Of a stretch of 64,000 nt of DNA, positions 16,177 to 25,792 are shown in pieces. The stretch spans positions 1 through 64,000 of the forward strand of contig CAWFOB010000006.1 of the NCBI GenBank assembly GCA_963817375.1. The letters run 5' to 3'. The notes under the pieces were generated by a model. That model did not search any database, was not told the DNA's origin, and worked only from the letters and a program-made list of their open reading frames with translations. The number at the start of each line of letters is the position of its first letter. Within the stretch, counting starts at the first letter, position 1. The DNA is from JACVRM01 sp963817375. GTDB lineage: Bacteria > Actinomycetota > Thermoleophilia > Gaiellales > Gaiellaceae. The position numbers and the translations under genes were made by a program.

Positions 16177-18852
16177 GTGCGAGACGCGCTCGACCGGCGG
16201 CTCGTCGCCGTCATGTTCACCGACATGGTCGGCTACACGGCACTGCTGGAGGAGGACGAGGCGTCCGGGCTCGAGCGGCGCGACCGGTACTGGAGCGCAC
16301 TCGAGCGCCACCATGAGGCCTTCGGCGGCACGATCGTGCAGCGCCTCGGCGACGGGAGCATGAGCATGTTCCCGAGCGCGCTCGCCGCGGTCCGGGCGGC
16401 CGTCGAGGCCCAGCGCGAGCTGGCCGCGCAGGCGATCCCCGTCCGGGTCGGCGTCCACGTCGGCGAGGTGATCGTCGAGCCGGAGCGGCTCACGGGCGAC
16501 GCGGTCAACATCGCCGCGCGCATCGAGTCCTTCGCCGTGCCCGGCGGGGTAATGCTCTCCGACGCCGCGCATGACCAGGTGAAGAACCAGGGCGACGTCG
16601 GCCTCGTCTCCCTGGGGCATTTCCGGCTCAAGAACGTGGGGCGGCCGTTCGAGCTCTACGCGGTCGCGGCCGAAGGTCTCGTCGTGCCGGATCCCGGTGC
16701 CCTCGAGGGCAAGGGCGAGCGCTTCGCTGGCCTGCCCGGCAACCTGCCGGATCCCGGCGCCCCGCTCGTCGGCCGGGACGCCGACCTGGCTTCCCTCGCC
16801 GAGCTGGCCCGCGCCCACCGCGTCGTGACGATCACCGGACCGGGCGGCGTCGGCAAGACGAGCGTCCTCGTCCAGCTCGGCCGGATGCTCGCGCCCGAAT
16901 TCCTCGGGGGCGTCGCGTTCGTCCCGCTGGCCGACGTCACCGATCCCGCCGACTTCCTCCCGTCGCTGGCGGAGGTGCTGGACGTGAAGGAGGCCGAGGG
17001 ACGGACGCTGGGCGAGGGGGTTGTCGCGCTGATCGGCGACAGGAAGGCACTGCTGCTTCTGGACAACCTCGAGCAGATCGTGTCCGTCGCGCCCGAGGTT
17101 GCCCGGCTGGTCGAGCGCTGCCCGGGACTGCAGGTCGCCGTCACCAGCAGGACTCCGCTCAGAATCGCGGCCGAGCGCGAGTACACGCTCGATCCGCTCG
17201 AGCTGCCCGCGGCCGAGGCCCTGTTCGCCGCCCGCGCGGGCAGCGGGTTCGCGCTGACCCCGGCGAACGCGGGGACGGTCGCGGCGATCTGCCGGCGCCT
17301 GGATGGGCTCCCGCTCGCGCTTGAGCTCGCCGCCGCCAGGCTGCGCCTCCTACCCCCCGACGCGCTGCTCGCGCGGCTCGACCACGCACTGGACACGCTG
17401 ACGTCCGGCGCCCGCGACCGGCCCACGCGGCAGCAGACCCTGCGCGGAACGATCGACTGGAGCCACTCGCTGCTCACCGAGGCCGAGCAGCGGCTCTTCC
17501 GGCGCATCGCCGTCTTTGCCGGAGGCTGTGAGTTCACAGACCTCGAGGCCGTCTGCGCGGATGCAGGCGCGTCCGCGCTCGACGACCTGGAGTCGCTCGT
17601 CGACAAGGCGCTCGTCCAGGCGGACGGCCGGCTGCGGATGCTGCAGACGATCGGCGAGTACGCGCGGGAGCGGCTCGAGGCCGCAGGCGAGACGGCCGAG
17701 CTCGCGCTGCGGCACGCCCGCTGCTACGCCGAGGTCGCGCGCTTGATTCGCGACGGCGTCGAGGGCACAGACCAGCTCGGCGCGATCGAGCGAGGCATCG
17801 CCGAGGACGCCAACCTCCAGGCGGCGCTCGACACGCTCCTGGCGGCGGCGCGGGGCGGCGACGCCGCCGCGCTCGAGCAGGGCATGGCGATGAGCGGCGA
17901 CCTGTACCTCTACTGGCACATCCGCGGCAAGAACCTCACCCTCCGCGAGTACGCGCAGGCGTTCCTCGATCTCGACGCCGAGGCCGTCCCGAGCGCGGGC
18001 CGGGCCGGCGCGCTGATCACGGCGGGACTGGCGTCGTGGGTGCTGGGCCAGTTCGAGCGGGCCAACGAGGAGTGGGACGAGGCGTATCGCGTGGCCGCGG
18101 CGGTCGGCGCCGACCGCGAGGTCTGCATCGTCGGGTGGTGCCACGGCCTCGGCCTGCTCGGGTTGGATCTCGAGGCAGGCCTCGCGCGGGCGGCCGAGTG
18201 TGTCGAGAAGAGCCGGGCGATCGGCTTCACCTGGGCGGAGGGGTTCGGCTCGACCGTCGAGGGCCTGCTCCTGGCCATAGCCGGCGACGTCGACGCGGCG
18301 CAGGAGAGATACGCGCACGCGCTCCGGATCCAGCAGCGGCTCGGCGACCAGGAGGGCGCCGGCCTGACGCTCGGCTTCCTGGCCCAGCTCGCAGCCGGCG
18401 GCGGCGATCTCGCCCAGGCCCTCGACCTGTACCGGCAGTCACTCGCCGCCTTCGAGGCGATCGGCGACCGCGCCGAGGAGGCGCGGATCCTGGACGAGAC
18501 CGCGTGGACGCTCCTCCGGAGCGACGACCCGTCGGCGGCGCGGCGGTGTTTCCTGGACGCGGTCCAGGCGTACACGGACGTCGCGAGCGTGCGCGGGGTC
18601 GGGCTCTCGCTGATCGGACTGGCCGGTGTGGAGGCAGTCGAGGCGCGGCCGGCGACGGCCGTGCAGATCGCCGCGGCCGCCGAGATCTACGCCGAGCACG
18701 AAGGCATCGTCAACGTGTACGGCGACGAGTCACCGGGCCGCGACTACGTGGACCGCGCGCGGGCGGCGCTCTCGCCGGACGACGTCGCGCGGGCGATCGA
18801 GGTCGGGCGCGCGCTCTCGATCCGGGAGGCGCTCGAGCTGGCGCGCGCCTAG
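16177..18852 (+). CDS. Class III nucleotidyl cyclase fused to an NB-ARC-type ATPase and TPR domain
   Basis: An 891-residue regulator. Residues 1-170 are a class III cyclase domain with metal-binding D16 (VMFTDMVGYT) and D59 (LGDGSMSMF), D108 at the base-recognition region (LTGDAVNIAARI), and transition-state N111 and R115. Cyclase activity is therefore plausible. Residues about 190-530 are an STAND ATPase with a P-loop (ITGPGGVGKTS), Walker B (ALLLLDNLEQI) and sensor (VAVTSRTPLRI). The remainder is a TPR-like helical array. The architecture is common in actinobacteria, and the inducer is unknown. The start is GTG. Its TAG shares a CTAG with the convergent gene's stop. Confidence 0.88.
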   Translation: MRDALDRRLVAVMFTDMVGYTALLEEDEASGLERRDRYWSALERHHEAFGGTIVQRLGDGSMSMFPSALAAVRAAVEAQRELAAQAIPVRVGVHVGEVIVEPERLTGDAVNIAARIESFAVPGGVMLSDAAHDQVKNQGDVGLVSLGHFRLKNVGRPFELYAVAAEGLVVPDPGALEGKGERFAGLPGNLPDPGAPLVGRDADLASLAELARAHRVVTITGPGGVGKTSVLVQLGRMLAPEFLGGVAFVPLADVTDPADFLPSLAEVLDVKEAEGRTLGEGVVALIGDRKALLLLDNLEQIVSVAPEVARLVERCPGLQVAVTSRTPLRIAAEREYTLDPLELPAAEALFAARAGSGFALTPANAGTVAAICRRLDGLPLALELAAARLRLLPPDALLARLDHALDTLTSGARDRPTRQQTLRGTIDWSHSLLTEAEQRLFRRIAVFAGGCEFTDLEAVCADAGASALDDLESLVDKALVQADGRLRMLQTIGEYARERLEAAGETAELALRHARCYAEVARLIRDGVEGTDQLGAIERGIAEDANLQAALDTLLAAARGGDAAALEQGMAMSGDLYLYWHIRGKNLTLREYAQAFLDLDAEAVPSAGRAGALITAGLASWVLGQFERANEEWDEAYRVAAAVGADREVCIVGWCHGLGLLGLDLEAGLARAAECVEKSRAIGFTWAEGFGSTVEGLLLAIAGDVDAAQERYAHALRIQQRLGDQEGAGLTLGFLAQLAAGGGDLAQALDLYRQSLAAFEAIGDRAEEARILDETAWTLLRSDDPSAARRCFLDAVQAYTDVASVRGVGLSLIGLAGVEAVEARPATAVQIAAAAEIYAEHEGIVNVYGDESPGRDYVDRARAALSPDDVARAIEVGRALSIREALELARA

Positions 18853-19643
18853 TGGACGAGGGTCGGCCGCGTCAGGTAGAGCGAGCCGCCGCGCGCGAAC
18901 CGCATCGGGTCGAACGGGTCGGGGCTGCCGCTGGACGAGCCGAAGACCACCATCGTGCCGCGGGGCCGGAGCGCCTGGAGGCTCGTCTCGAACGTGTCCT
19001 TGCCGACGCCGTCGTAGACGGCTGCGACACCGGCGCCGCCGGTCAGCTCCATTGCGCGCGCGAGAACCTCGTCGTAGCGGACGACCTCGTCGGCGCCGGC
19101 CCCGCGTGCCAGCTCGGCCTTCTCCTCCGTCGAGGTCGTGGCCAGGACGCTGGCACCGCGGATCTTCGCGTACTGCGTGATGAGCAGGCCCGCGCCGCCG
19201 GCAGCGGCGTGGACGACGACCCAGTCGCCAGGCTGGATGGGGTAGCTCGACGTCGTGAGGTAGTGCGCGGTCACCCCCTGGAGCAGCGCGGCCGCCGCGA
19301 GCTCGTCGGAGACGCCCTTCGCGATAGGTACGGCCTCGCCGACGGCGACGACGACCTGCTCCGCATAGCTGCCGGGCGCCTCCTTCCAGGCGACACGGTC
19401 ACCCGGTTGGAGCTCGGTCACGCCCTGGCCGAGCGCGGTGACGGTGCCGGCGCCCTCGACGCCGAGGATGCGTGGCGCTTCGCCGCCGTAGCCGGGCGTG
19501 GTGCGCTCGTAGACGTCGCGGTAGTTGACGCCTGCGGCTCCGACCTCGACGAGCACGGTGCCCGGCCCGGGCTCGGGCGCGGGCCTGTCGACGGCCGCCA
19601 TCACCTCGGGGCCGCCCTTGCGCTCGATCGCGACTGCGCGCAT
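18849..19643 (-). CDS. qor: Quinone oxidoreductase (zinc-independent MDR family), C-terminally truncated
   Basis: A 264-residue protein with the GroES-like domain (AAGVNYRDVYERT) and Rossmann domain (VHAAAGGAGLLITQYAK) of NADPH:quinone oxidoreductases. Family members are usually about 320-325 residues. Here the protein stops right after SLYLTRPTLVH, a motif normally followed by about 60 further residues that complete the catalytic domain. The stop falls exactly at a CTAG shared with the convergent cyclase gene. This looks like a deletion or gene-end erosion, and activity is doubtful. The start is ATG 19643. Confidence 0.85.
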   Translation of the reverse strand: MRAVAIERKGGPEVMAAVDRPAPEPGPGTVLVEVGAAGVNYRDVYERTTPGYGGEAPRILGVEGAGTVTALGQGVTELQPGDRVAWKEAPGSYAEQVVVAVGEAVPIAKGVSDELAAAALLQGVTAHYLTTSSYPIQPGDWVVVHAAAGGAGLLITQYAKIRGASVLATTSTEEKAELARGAGADEVVRYDEVLARAMELTGGAGVAAVYDGVGKDTFETSLQALRPRGTMVVFGSSSGSPDPFDPMRFARGGSLYLTRPTLVH

Positions 19644-19711
19644 GTTCGGCTCTAACGCGGGCGAGGGCTCCGGGATTCCGCCCGGTGCGGCATCCCGCTA
19701 CGGTCTCCGCG

Positions 19712-20641
19712 ATGGGCCGGCGTGTGGCATGTCTCGCGGTTCTCGTCGTGCTCCTCAGCGTGCCGGCCGCGCTCCAGGCCGCCCCGGCGCGGCGGACGGC
19801 CGCGCTGCCCCCCGCCACCGCCGCAGCCGTGTACGGCGGCCTCGGGTCGTGGCTCGACATCTTCGCGGACGACGCGTGGACGAGCCCGCCGGCGTTGGTG
19901 GCACACGCGAAGGCGGCCGGCGTCCGGACGCTCTACCTCCAGACGTCGAACTACAGCCAGCGCGCCGCGATCATCCGGCCGGCGGCCCTCGGCCGGTTCG
20001 TCGACGCGGCGCACGCGGCCGGCCTCCGCGTCGTCGCCTGGTACCTCCCGGGCTTCGCGAAGCCGCGCCTCGATGCGCGGCGCGCACTCGCCGCCGTGCG
20101 CTTCCGCTCCGTCACCGGCCAGGCGTTCGACGGCTTCGCCCTCGACATCGAGGCGAGCATCGTCCCGAATGTCGCCGTGCGGAATGTCCGCCTGCTCTCG
20201 CTGACGGCACTCTTGCGACGAGCAGCGCCGCGGAACTACCCGCTCGGCGCGATCATCCCGTCCCCGGTCGGGATCCGCCGCCATCCGCACTACTGGCCCG
20301 GCTTCCCCTACACGGCGCTCGCCCGGCGGTTCGACGCCATCCTGCCGATGGCGTACTTCAGCTACTACGCGCACTCGGCGCGGGCCGCGTACGCGTACGC
20401 CCACGACGCGATGACGCTGCTCCGCGCGCACACCGGCGGGCAGCAGACAATCGTCCACATGATCGGCGGTAGCGCGCACCACATCCCGGCGGCGACGCTG
20501 GCCGGCTTCGTTCGCGCCGTGTCCCAATGCGGTGCGCAGGGCATCAGCCTGTACGCCTTCCCCCAGACGAGCGCGGCGGACTGGGCCGTGCTCCGTACCG
20601 CGTCGTTCGGCGGCGCCCCACGGGCGTCATGCGCACGTTGA
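19712..20641 (+). CDS. Secreted glycoside-hydrolase-like TIM-barrel protein
   Basis: A 309-residue protein with a signal peptide (MGRRVACLAVLVVLLSV, cleavage near residue 24). The rest reads as a TIM barrel of the type found in putative glycosidases: VRTLYLQTSNYSQ, LRVVAWYLPGF, an acidic pair in FALDIEAS, and PMAYFSYYAH. This suggests carbohydrate binding or hydrolysis outside the cell, but I cannot name a family with confidence. I use ATG 19712 because it starts directly at the signal peptide. It is divergent from the truncated qor and lies just upstream of the polysaccharide locus. Confidence 0.68.
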   Translation: MGRRVACLAVLVVLLSVPAALQAAPARRTAALPPATAAAVYGGLGSWLDIFADDAWTSPPALVAHAKAAGVRTLYLQTSNYSQRAAIIRPAALGRFVDAAHAAGLRVVAWYLPGFAKPRLDARRALAAVRFRSVTGQAFDGFALDIEASIVPNVAVRNVRLLSLTALLRRAAPRNYPLGAIIPSPVGIRRHPHYWPGFPYTALARRFDAILPMAYFSYYAHSARAAYAYAHDAMTLLRAHTGGQQTIVHMIGGSAHHIPAATLAGFVRAVSQCGAQGISLYAFPQTSAADWAVLRTASFGGAPRASCAR

Positions 20642-20660
20642 GACTCACCCTTGTCGTGCG

Positions 20661-20690
20661 TTGACTGGTTGCCCGGTATGTGAATACACT
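20661..20690 (+). promoter_or_regulatory. Candidate sigma-70-type promoter of the polysaccharide operon
   Basis: TTGACT (20661-20666) and TACACT (20685-20690) are separated by 18 bp, close to the housekeeping consensus. They lie about 150 bp upstream of the first glycosyltransferase gene in a 194-bp gap after a stop codon. This would leave a long 5' leader of roughly 135-140 nt, in which I see no recognisable riboswitch. Confidence 0.5.
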
Positions 20691-20835
20691 GGTTGCCGGA
20701 ACGACCTGGGGGGGCGGTTCCATTGCGGCGGGGGAGAAACAATCGGCGGCTTCGCTATTCGTGCGCAAATGCGGCGCGGATCAGGCGGGCGTTATCGCAC
20801 CGGGTAATTCGTTCCGAGATTAGCCGGAGCAATCC

Positions 20836-22407
20836 GTGAGAGAGGGCGTCGAGGCGGGCCATGAGGCCCGTAACGGAGGCCCGCCGGTCGCCGAAGGCAC
20901 CGAGTCCGATCTTGATGCGGCACTGCTGGTCGAGGCGCGCGCGCACGCGGACGGCGAGCCAGGCGAGGCAACGGACGCGCCTCCGGGCCCGGCGCCCGAC
21001 CCGCTCGCCCGCGCGCTGCACGAGTCGGCCCCGCACTTCTCGGCCTACGGCTCGCCGCTCTCGCGGACGCAGTGGATCGCAATCGCGGTCGTCGCTGCCC
21101 TCACCGGGCTCGGCATCGTTGCCAACGCCACCCTGACCGCGAGGGTCTGGATCGGAGTGGCGACGCTCGTCTACGTCTTCCTGATCCTGTTCCGGTTCCA
21201 CGTGGTGCGCCGCGGGTGGAGCTCGCACGCGACCATCGACCCGTCGGCCGAGCAGCTCGCGGGCCTGCAGGACTCCGAGCTCCGCACCTACACGCTCCTC
21301 GTGCCGCTGTACCGCGAGAAGCGTGAGACCGTCCTCCAGCTGCTGACCTCCCTCTCCGAGATCGACTACCCGGAGGACAGGCTCGACGGCCTGCTCCTCG
21401 TCGAGGACGACGACCTGGAGACGCGCCAGGTGTGTCAGGAGCTGCCCATCTCGAGCTGGCTGCGGGTGCTGCTGATCCCGGCCGGCGAGCCGAGGACGAA
21501 GCCGAAGGCGCTGCTGCACGGCCTGCGCGCCGCGCGGGGCGAGTACCTGACGATCTACGACGCCGAGGACAAGCCCGACCCGCTCCAGCTCAAGAAGGCG
21601 GCCTGGGCATTTGCGCACGCCGACGAGTCGATCGCCTGCCTGCAGGCGAAGCTCGGGTACTACAACGGGCGGCAGAACCTCCTCACGCGGTGGTTCAACG
21701 TCGAATACGACGACTGGTTCAACCTCTTCCTGCCGGGCCTGCACGAGATGGGCGCGCCGATTCCGCTCGGCGGCACGTCGAACCACTTCGACGTCTTCGC
21801 GCTCTGCGAGAGCCTCGCCTGGGACCCGCACAACGTGACCGAGGACGCCGATCTCGGGCTCAGGTTCGCCCGGCTCGGCAAGCGGACCGCCATGCTCGAA
21901 TCGACGACGTACGAAGAGGCGAACAGCCGGCTCCCCAACTGGATCCGGCAGCGGTCGCGGTGGATAAAGGGCTACTTCCTGACGATCATCGTGCACACGC
22001 GCTCCCCGCGGCGCCTGTACCGCGACCTGGGCTTCAAGGGGAGCGTCGAGTTCTTCGGCGCATTCGTCGGCGGCCCGTTCGTGGCGCTCGTCTCGCCGAT
22101 CTTCTGGACCATGCTGCTGCTCTGGGTCGTCGCGCAGCCGGCGTGGATCTCCGAGCTTTTCACCGGCTGGGTCTATTACGCGAGCCTCGCCAGCTTCGTC
22201 CTCGGGACCTTCCTGCTGATCTTCCTGGTGCTCCTCGCGGCCGTCGGCCGCGGGGACGACGACCTCTCGCCTTACAGCCTGCTGATACCGGTGTACTGGG
22301 TGCTGATCAGCGCCGCGGCCTACGTTGCCGTCTTCGAGCTGATCCTCCGCCCGTACCACTGGCACAAGACCGAGCACGGGCTTCACCTGCAGGGCGAGAA
22401 CGCATGA
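20836..22407 (+). CDS. Processive family-2 glycosyltransferase (BcsA-like membrane protein)
   Basis: A 523-residue membrane glycosyltransferase. Membrane segments flank a GT2 catalytic domain at about residues 150-380, with signature motifs TIYDAEDKPDP (nucleotide-sugar/metal site), TEDADLGLRF (catalytic TED) and QRSRWIKGY (QxxRW). Three or four more membrane helices follow. This motif set is typical of processive polymer synthases such as cellulose or hyaluronan synthase-like enzymes. The N-terminal 60 residues are acidic and disordered-looking. It is the first gene of a four-gene operon joined by ATGA overlaps. No PilZ domain is visible. Confidence 0.88.
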   Translation: MREGVEAGHEARNGGPPVAEGTESDLDAALLVEARAHADGEPGEATDAPPGPAPDPLARALHESAPHFSAYGSPLSRTQWIAIAVVAALTGLGIVANATLTARVWIGVATLVYVFLILFRFHVVRRGWSSHATIDPSAEQLAGLQDSELRTYTLLVPLYREKRETVLQLLTSLSEIDYPEDRLDGLLLVEDDDLETRQVCQELPISSWLRVLLIPAGEPRTKPKALLHGLRAARGEYLTIYDAEDKPDPLQLKKAAWAFAHADESIACLQAKLGYYNGRQNLLTRWFNVEYDDWFNLFLPGLHEMGAPIPLGGTSNHFDVFALCESLAWDPHNVTEDADLGLRFARLGKRTAMLESTTYEEANSRLPNWIRQRSRWIKGYFLTIIVHTRSPRRLYRDLGFKGSVEFFGAFVGGPFVALVSPIFWTMLLLWVVAQPAWISELFTGWVYYASLASFVLGTFLLIFLVLLAAVGRGDDDLSPYSLLIPVYWVLISAAAYVAVFELILRPYHWHKTEHGLHLQGENA

Positions 22408-24098
22408 GCGCGGTCGCCGGCGACGTGCGGCTCGAGAGGGTCCCGCGAGCCCGCGCCGTGGCGGTCGACCGGCCGCGGCGCGACCTCTGGATCGTCTTCC
22501 TCCTGCTCTCCGCGGGCGAGCTGGCGTTCGGCCTGTGGATGGACTCGCGCGGCATCAACCCGAATGACGCCGCCTCGCGCGTCTCGCTGGCCCTGACCGC
22601 CCTGTACGGCAGCGACCCGCATCTCTCGGCGATCGGCTTCAACTGGATGCCGCTGCCGACCTTCCTCGAGCTCGGGACGACGGCGCTCTTCCCGTACTGG
22701 GAGGGGGTCGTCACGACGGGCTTCGCGTTCACGGCGATCACGGCGGTCGCGGCCGGCACCACCGGCGTCCTGCTTTTGTGGACGTCCTTCCGGCTCGGCC
22801 TGCCGCGGTGGCTCGGGTGGGCGTTCGCGCTCGTCGTGGCCGCGAACCCGATGATCTTCCTCTACGGCGCGAACGGGATGTCGGAGGGGCTCTCGGCACC
22901 GTTTCTGATCGGAGCGGTCTGCTTCCTCACGCTCTACTGGCACACCGGCCAGCGGCTCTACGTCGGGGCGGCGGGGGTCTCGCTTGCCGGCGGCTTCCTG
23001 TGCGTCTACGAGGCCGTGCCGTACGGGGCCGTGCTCTTCGTCGCGCTCATCGCAGGCATCGTCTGGGGCGGCGAGTCGCACGGGTGGATGCGCCAGGGCC
23101 GTTGGCGGGCCGTCGAAGGGCTCGGCCTGGCGCTGCTGCTCCCGTCGATCTTCGTCGGCACGCTCTGGCTCGCGATCAACGCCGCGGTGATGAAGGACCC
23201 GCTGGCGTTCACCCACGGGCCGTACGCAAGTTTTGTGCAGAACAAGCGCATGGCCGCCTCGGTCGTCGGCGGCCCGTACGCCGCGAAGCACGATTTGGTC
23301 GCCACGCTCCAGTACACGGCCGACCGCACGTGGCCGTTCCTCGTGCCGGTCGCGGCCCTGCTCGTCGTGCGCGCTCTCGACCGGCGGCTGCTCCGGGTCA
23401 ACTCGCTGATGCTGGTCGCGCTCGCGCTCAGCGTGCCGCTCGGGATGATCACGCCGCTCGTCTTCCGCGGGCTCTCCGCCGGCTACCTCCGCTACGTCAT
23501 GTTCCCGCTCTTCGTCGCGGCCGGCTGGGGGCTCTTCGAGATCGCCACGAGCCGGCAGCAACGGCGGGCGGCCGGCGTCGTCCTCGCAGGCTGGGTCGTC
23601 GCCGCCGGCGCCGCGCTCTGGGTCATGTCGGATCCGGCGCTCGGGCCCGAGTCCGAGGCGGCTGTCGTGAAGAGCGTCTTCACCGGCAAGGACGCGCAGC
23701 AGCTCCGGTTCGAGAACAGCATCCTGCAGGCGAGGCCGTTCGCCCGCTTTCTCGAGCAGGGGCCGTTCGCCGAGGGTGCGATTGTCGCCGCCGACCAGGA
23801 CCGGGCGTTCGCGATCGCGTCGAACCTGCCGCTCGCCGATCTCGATCACCTCATGCTCACGCCGGACCGCCGCTTCGAGGCCGCGATCGCCAACCCGCGG
23901 GGATACGGGGTCAAATACCTGCTCGTCCCCAAGCCGGCGGTGTTCCCTGAGGACGCGATCGTTCGCGCGCTGCCCCGCCTGTGGAGTGGGCACGCGCCCG
24001 GGTTCCGGCTCGTCACGGACTTCCCGCATCATCCGAGCAGGGAGCAGTGGCGCCTCTACCGTGTCGTCCCGGCGCCGTCGGAACGGGCGGGTCGATGA
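22404..24098 (+). CDS. GT-C-like polytopic membrane protein, copy 1 of a tandem pair
   Basis: A 564-residue protein with about ten to twelve membrane helices up to residue about 410, then a soluble C-terminal domain of about 150 residues ending in EQWRLYRVV. An early loop between the first helices carries acidic residues in SRGINPNDAASR, as expected for GT-C (PMT/ArnT-like) glycosyltransferases using polyprenyl-phosphate sugars. The family assignment is tentative. It overlaps both neighbours by ATGA. The next gene is a close duplicate along its full length. Confidence 0.72.
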   Translation: MSAVAGDVRLERVPRARAVAVDRPRRDLWIVFLLLSAGELAFGLWMDSRGINPNDAASRVSLALTALYGSDPHLSAIGFNWMPLPTFLELGTTALFPYWEGVVTTGFAFTAITAVAAGTTGVLLLWTSFRLGLPRWLGWAFALVVAANPMIFLYGANGMSEGLSAPFLIGAVCFLTLYWHTGQRLYVGAAGVSLAGGFLCVYEAVPYGAVLFVALIAGIVWGGESHGWMRQGRWRAVEGLGLALLLPSIFVGTLWLAINAAVMKDPLAFTHGPYASFVQNKRMAASVVGGPYAAKHDLVATLQYTADRTWPFLVPVAALLVVRALDRRLLRVNSLMLVALALSVPLGMITPLVFRGLSAGYLRYVMFPLFVAAGWGLFEIATSRQQRRAAGVVLAGWVVAAGAALWVMSDPALGPESEAAVVKSVFTGKDAQQLRFENSILQARPFARFLEQGPFAEGAIVAADQDRAFAIASNLPLADLDHLMLTPDRRFEAAIANPRGYGVKYLLVPKPAVFPEDAIVRALPRLWSGHAPGFRLVTDFPHHPSREQWRLYRVVPAPSERAGR

Positions 24099-25792
24099 GC
24101 ACGGTCGTCGCCAACCGGGGCCTCGCGGCGCTCACCCGCGCGCCGAGTGTCGCGACGCGTCGCGGTGCGCGTGATTCATGGCTCCTCTTCGCGCTGGTCT
24201 TCGCGGCGGAGCTCGCCTTCGGCCTGTGGATGAACTCGCGCGGCATCCATCCGAACGACGCCGCATCGCGCGCGTCGCTCGCGCTGACCGCGCTCTACGG
24301 CAGCGACCCGCACCTGTCCGCGATCGGGTTCCTCTGGATGCCGCTCACGACCTTGCTCGAGCTCGGGACGACCGCGCTCTTCCCGTACTGGCAGGGCGTC
24401 GTGACGACCGGCTTCGCGTTCACGGCGGTCACCGCGCTCGCGGCTGGTGGCAGCGCGGCCCTGCTGCTGTGGACGGCTTCCCGGCTCGGGCTGCCGCGCT
24501 GGGTGGGCTGGTCGTTCGCCGCCTTCGTCTTCTTGAACCCCATGCTGTTCCTCTACGGAGCCAACGGCCAGTCGGAGGGCGTCGCCGCCCCGTTTCTGAT
24601 CGGGGCGGTGTGCTTCCTGACGCTCTACTGGCACACGGGCGAGCGGCTCTACGTTGGGGCGTCGGGAGTCGCGCTCGCCGGCGGTTTCCTGTGCGTCTAC
24701 GAGGCGGTGCCGTACGGCGCCGCGCTCTTCGTGGCGCTGGCCGGCGGCATATTCTGGGGCGTCGAGTCGAACGGGTGGATCCGCCAGGGGCGATGGCGTG
24801 CCGTCGAAGGGCTTGGCCTCGCCTTGGTGCTTCCGTCCCTGTTCGTCGGCGTGCTCTGGCTGGCGGTCAACGGCGCTGTGATGAAGGACCCCCTGGCCTT
24901 CACGCACGGCCCCTATGCGAGCTTCGAACAGAACAAACGACTCGGCGCCTGGCTCGCCCCTGGCCCCTACGGACAGGCGGGTGATTTCGCCGGGACGATC
25001 GCCTACACGGCGGAGATCACGTGGCCGTTTCTCGTGCCGATCGCGGCGCTGCTGGTCCTGCGCGCGCTCGACGGGCGCTTGCGGCGTGTGAACTCGCTGT
25101 CGCTGGTCGTGCTGGCGCTCAGCGTGCCGGCCGGCATGATCGCGCCGCTCGTGTACCGGGGCCTGTCGGCCGGCTTCCCCCGCTATGTGATGTTCCCGCT
25201 GTTTGTCGCTGCAGGCTGGGGTCTGTTCGAGATCGCGACGAGCGCGAGCCGACGGCGCGCCGTCGGCGTGATCTTCGCGGGCTGGGTCCTCGCGGCCGGA
25301 GGCGTCATCTGGTTGATCTCGTCGCCGGATCTCGCGCCCGATTCCGAGAACGCCGTCCTCGAGAGCGTCCTGACCGGCAAGGACGCCAAGCAGCTCCACT
25401 TCAACAACTGGGTCCTGCGCGCGAGGCCGATCGCCCGCTTCCTCGAGCAGGGGCCGTTCGCGGAGGGTGCGATCGTCGCCGCCGACCAGGATCGGGCGTA
25501 CGCGATCGCATACAACCTCCCGCTGGCCGACCTCGATCATCTGATGCTCACCCCGGACCGCCGCTTCAAGCGCGCGATCGCCGACCCGCGGCGCTACGGC
25601 GTCAAGTACCTGCTCGTCCCCAAGCCGGCGGTGGTCCCCGACGACGCGATCGTTCGTGCGCGGCCCCGCTTGTGGGACGGGCACGAGCCTGGCTTCCGCC
25701 TCGTCACCGACTTTGCGCGGTCTCGGAGCGACGAGCAGTGGCGGCTCTACCGTGTTCTGCCGGCGTCTTCCGACCGGGAGGGTGGTCGATGA
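24095..25792 (+). CDS. GT-C-like polytopic membrane protein, copy 2 of a tandem pair
   Basis: A 565-residue protein collinear with the preceding gene. Long blocks are nearly identical (for example ALTALYGSDPHLSAIGF, GGFLCVYEAVPYG and LPLADLDHLMLTPDRRF). Divergence is concentrated in the first 30 residues and in a few loops. The two copies probably arose by tandem duplication and may transfer different sugars or act as a heterodimer. That is inference. It is joined by ATGA overlaps to its duplicate and to the downstream GtrB-like gene. Confidence 0.72.
   Translation: MSTVVANRGLAALTRAPSVATRRGARDSWLLFALVFAAELAFGLWMNSRGIHPNDAASRASLALTALYGSDPHLSAIGFLWMPLTTLLELGTTALFPYWQGVVTTGFAFTAVTALAAGGSAALLLWTASRLGLPRWVGWSFAAFVFLNPMLFLYGANGQSEGVAAPFLIGAVCFLTLYWHTGERLYVGASGVALAGGFLCVYEAVPYGAALFVALAGGIFWGVESNGWIRQGRWRAVEGLGLALVLPSLFVGVLWLAVNGAVMKDPLAFTHGPYASFEQNKRLGAWLAPGPYGQAGDFAGTIAYTAEITWPFLVPIAALLVLRALDGRLRRVNSLSLVVLALSVPAGMIAPLVYRGLSAGFPRYVMFPLFVAAGWGLFEIATSASRRRAVGVIFAGWVLAAGGVIWLISSPDLAPDSENAVLESVLTGKDAKQLHFNNWVLRARPIARFLEQGPFAEGAIVAADQDRAYAIAYNLPLADLDHLMLTPDRRFKRAIADPRRYGVKYLLVPKPAVVPDDAIVRARPRLWDGHEPGFRLVTDFARSRSDEQWRLYRVLPASSDREGGR

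Noticed and set aside
20836..22407. Cellulose synthase proper (bcsA).
   Set aside because: The GT2 motifs fit, but no PilZ domain or bcsB/bcsC-like gene is nearby, so the polymer cannot be named.
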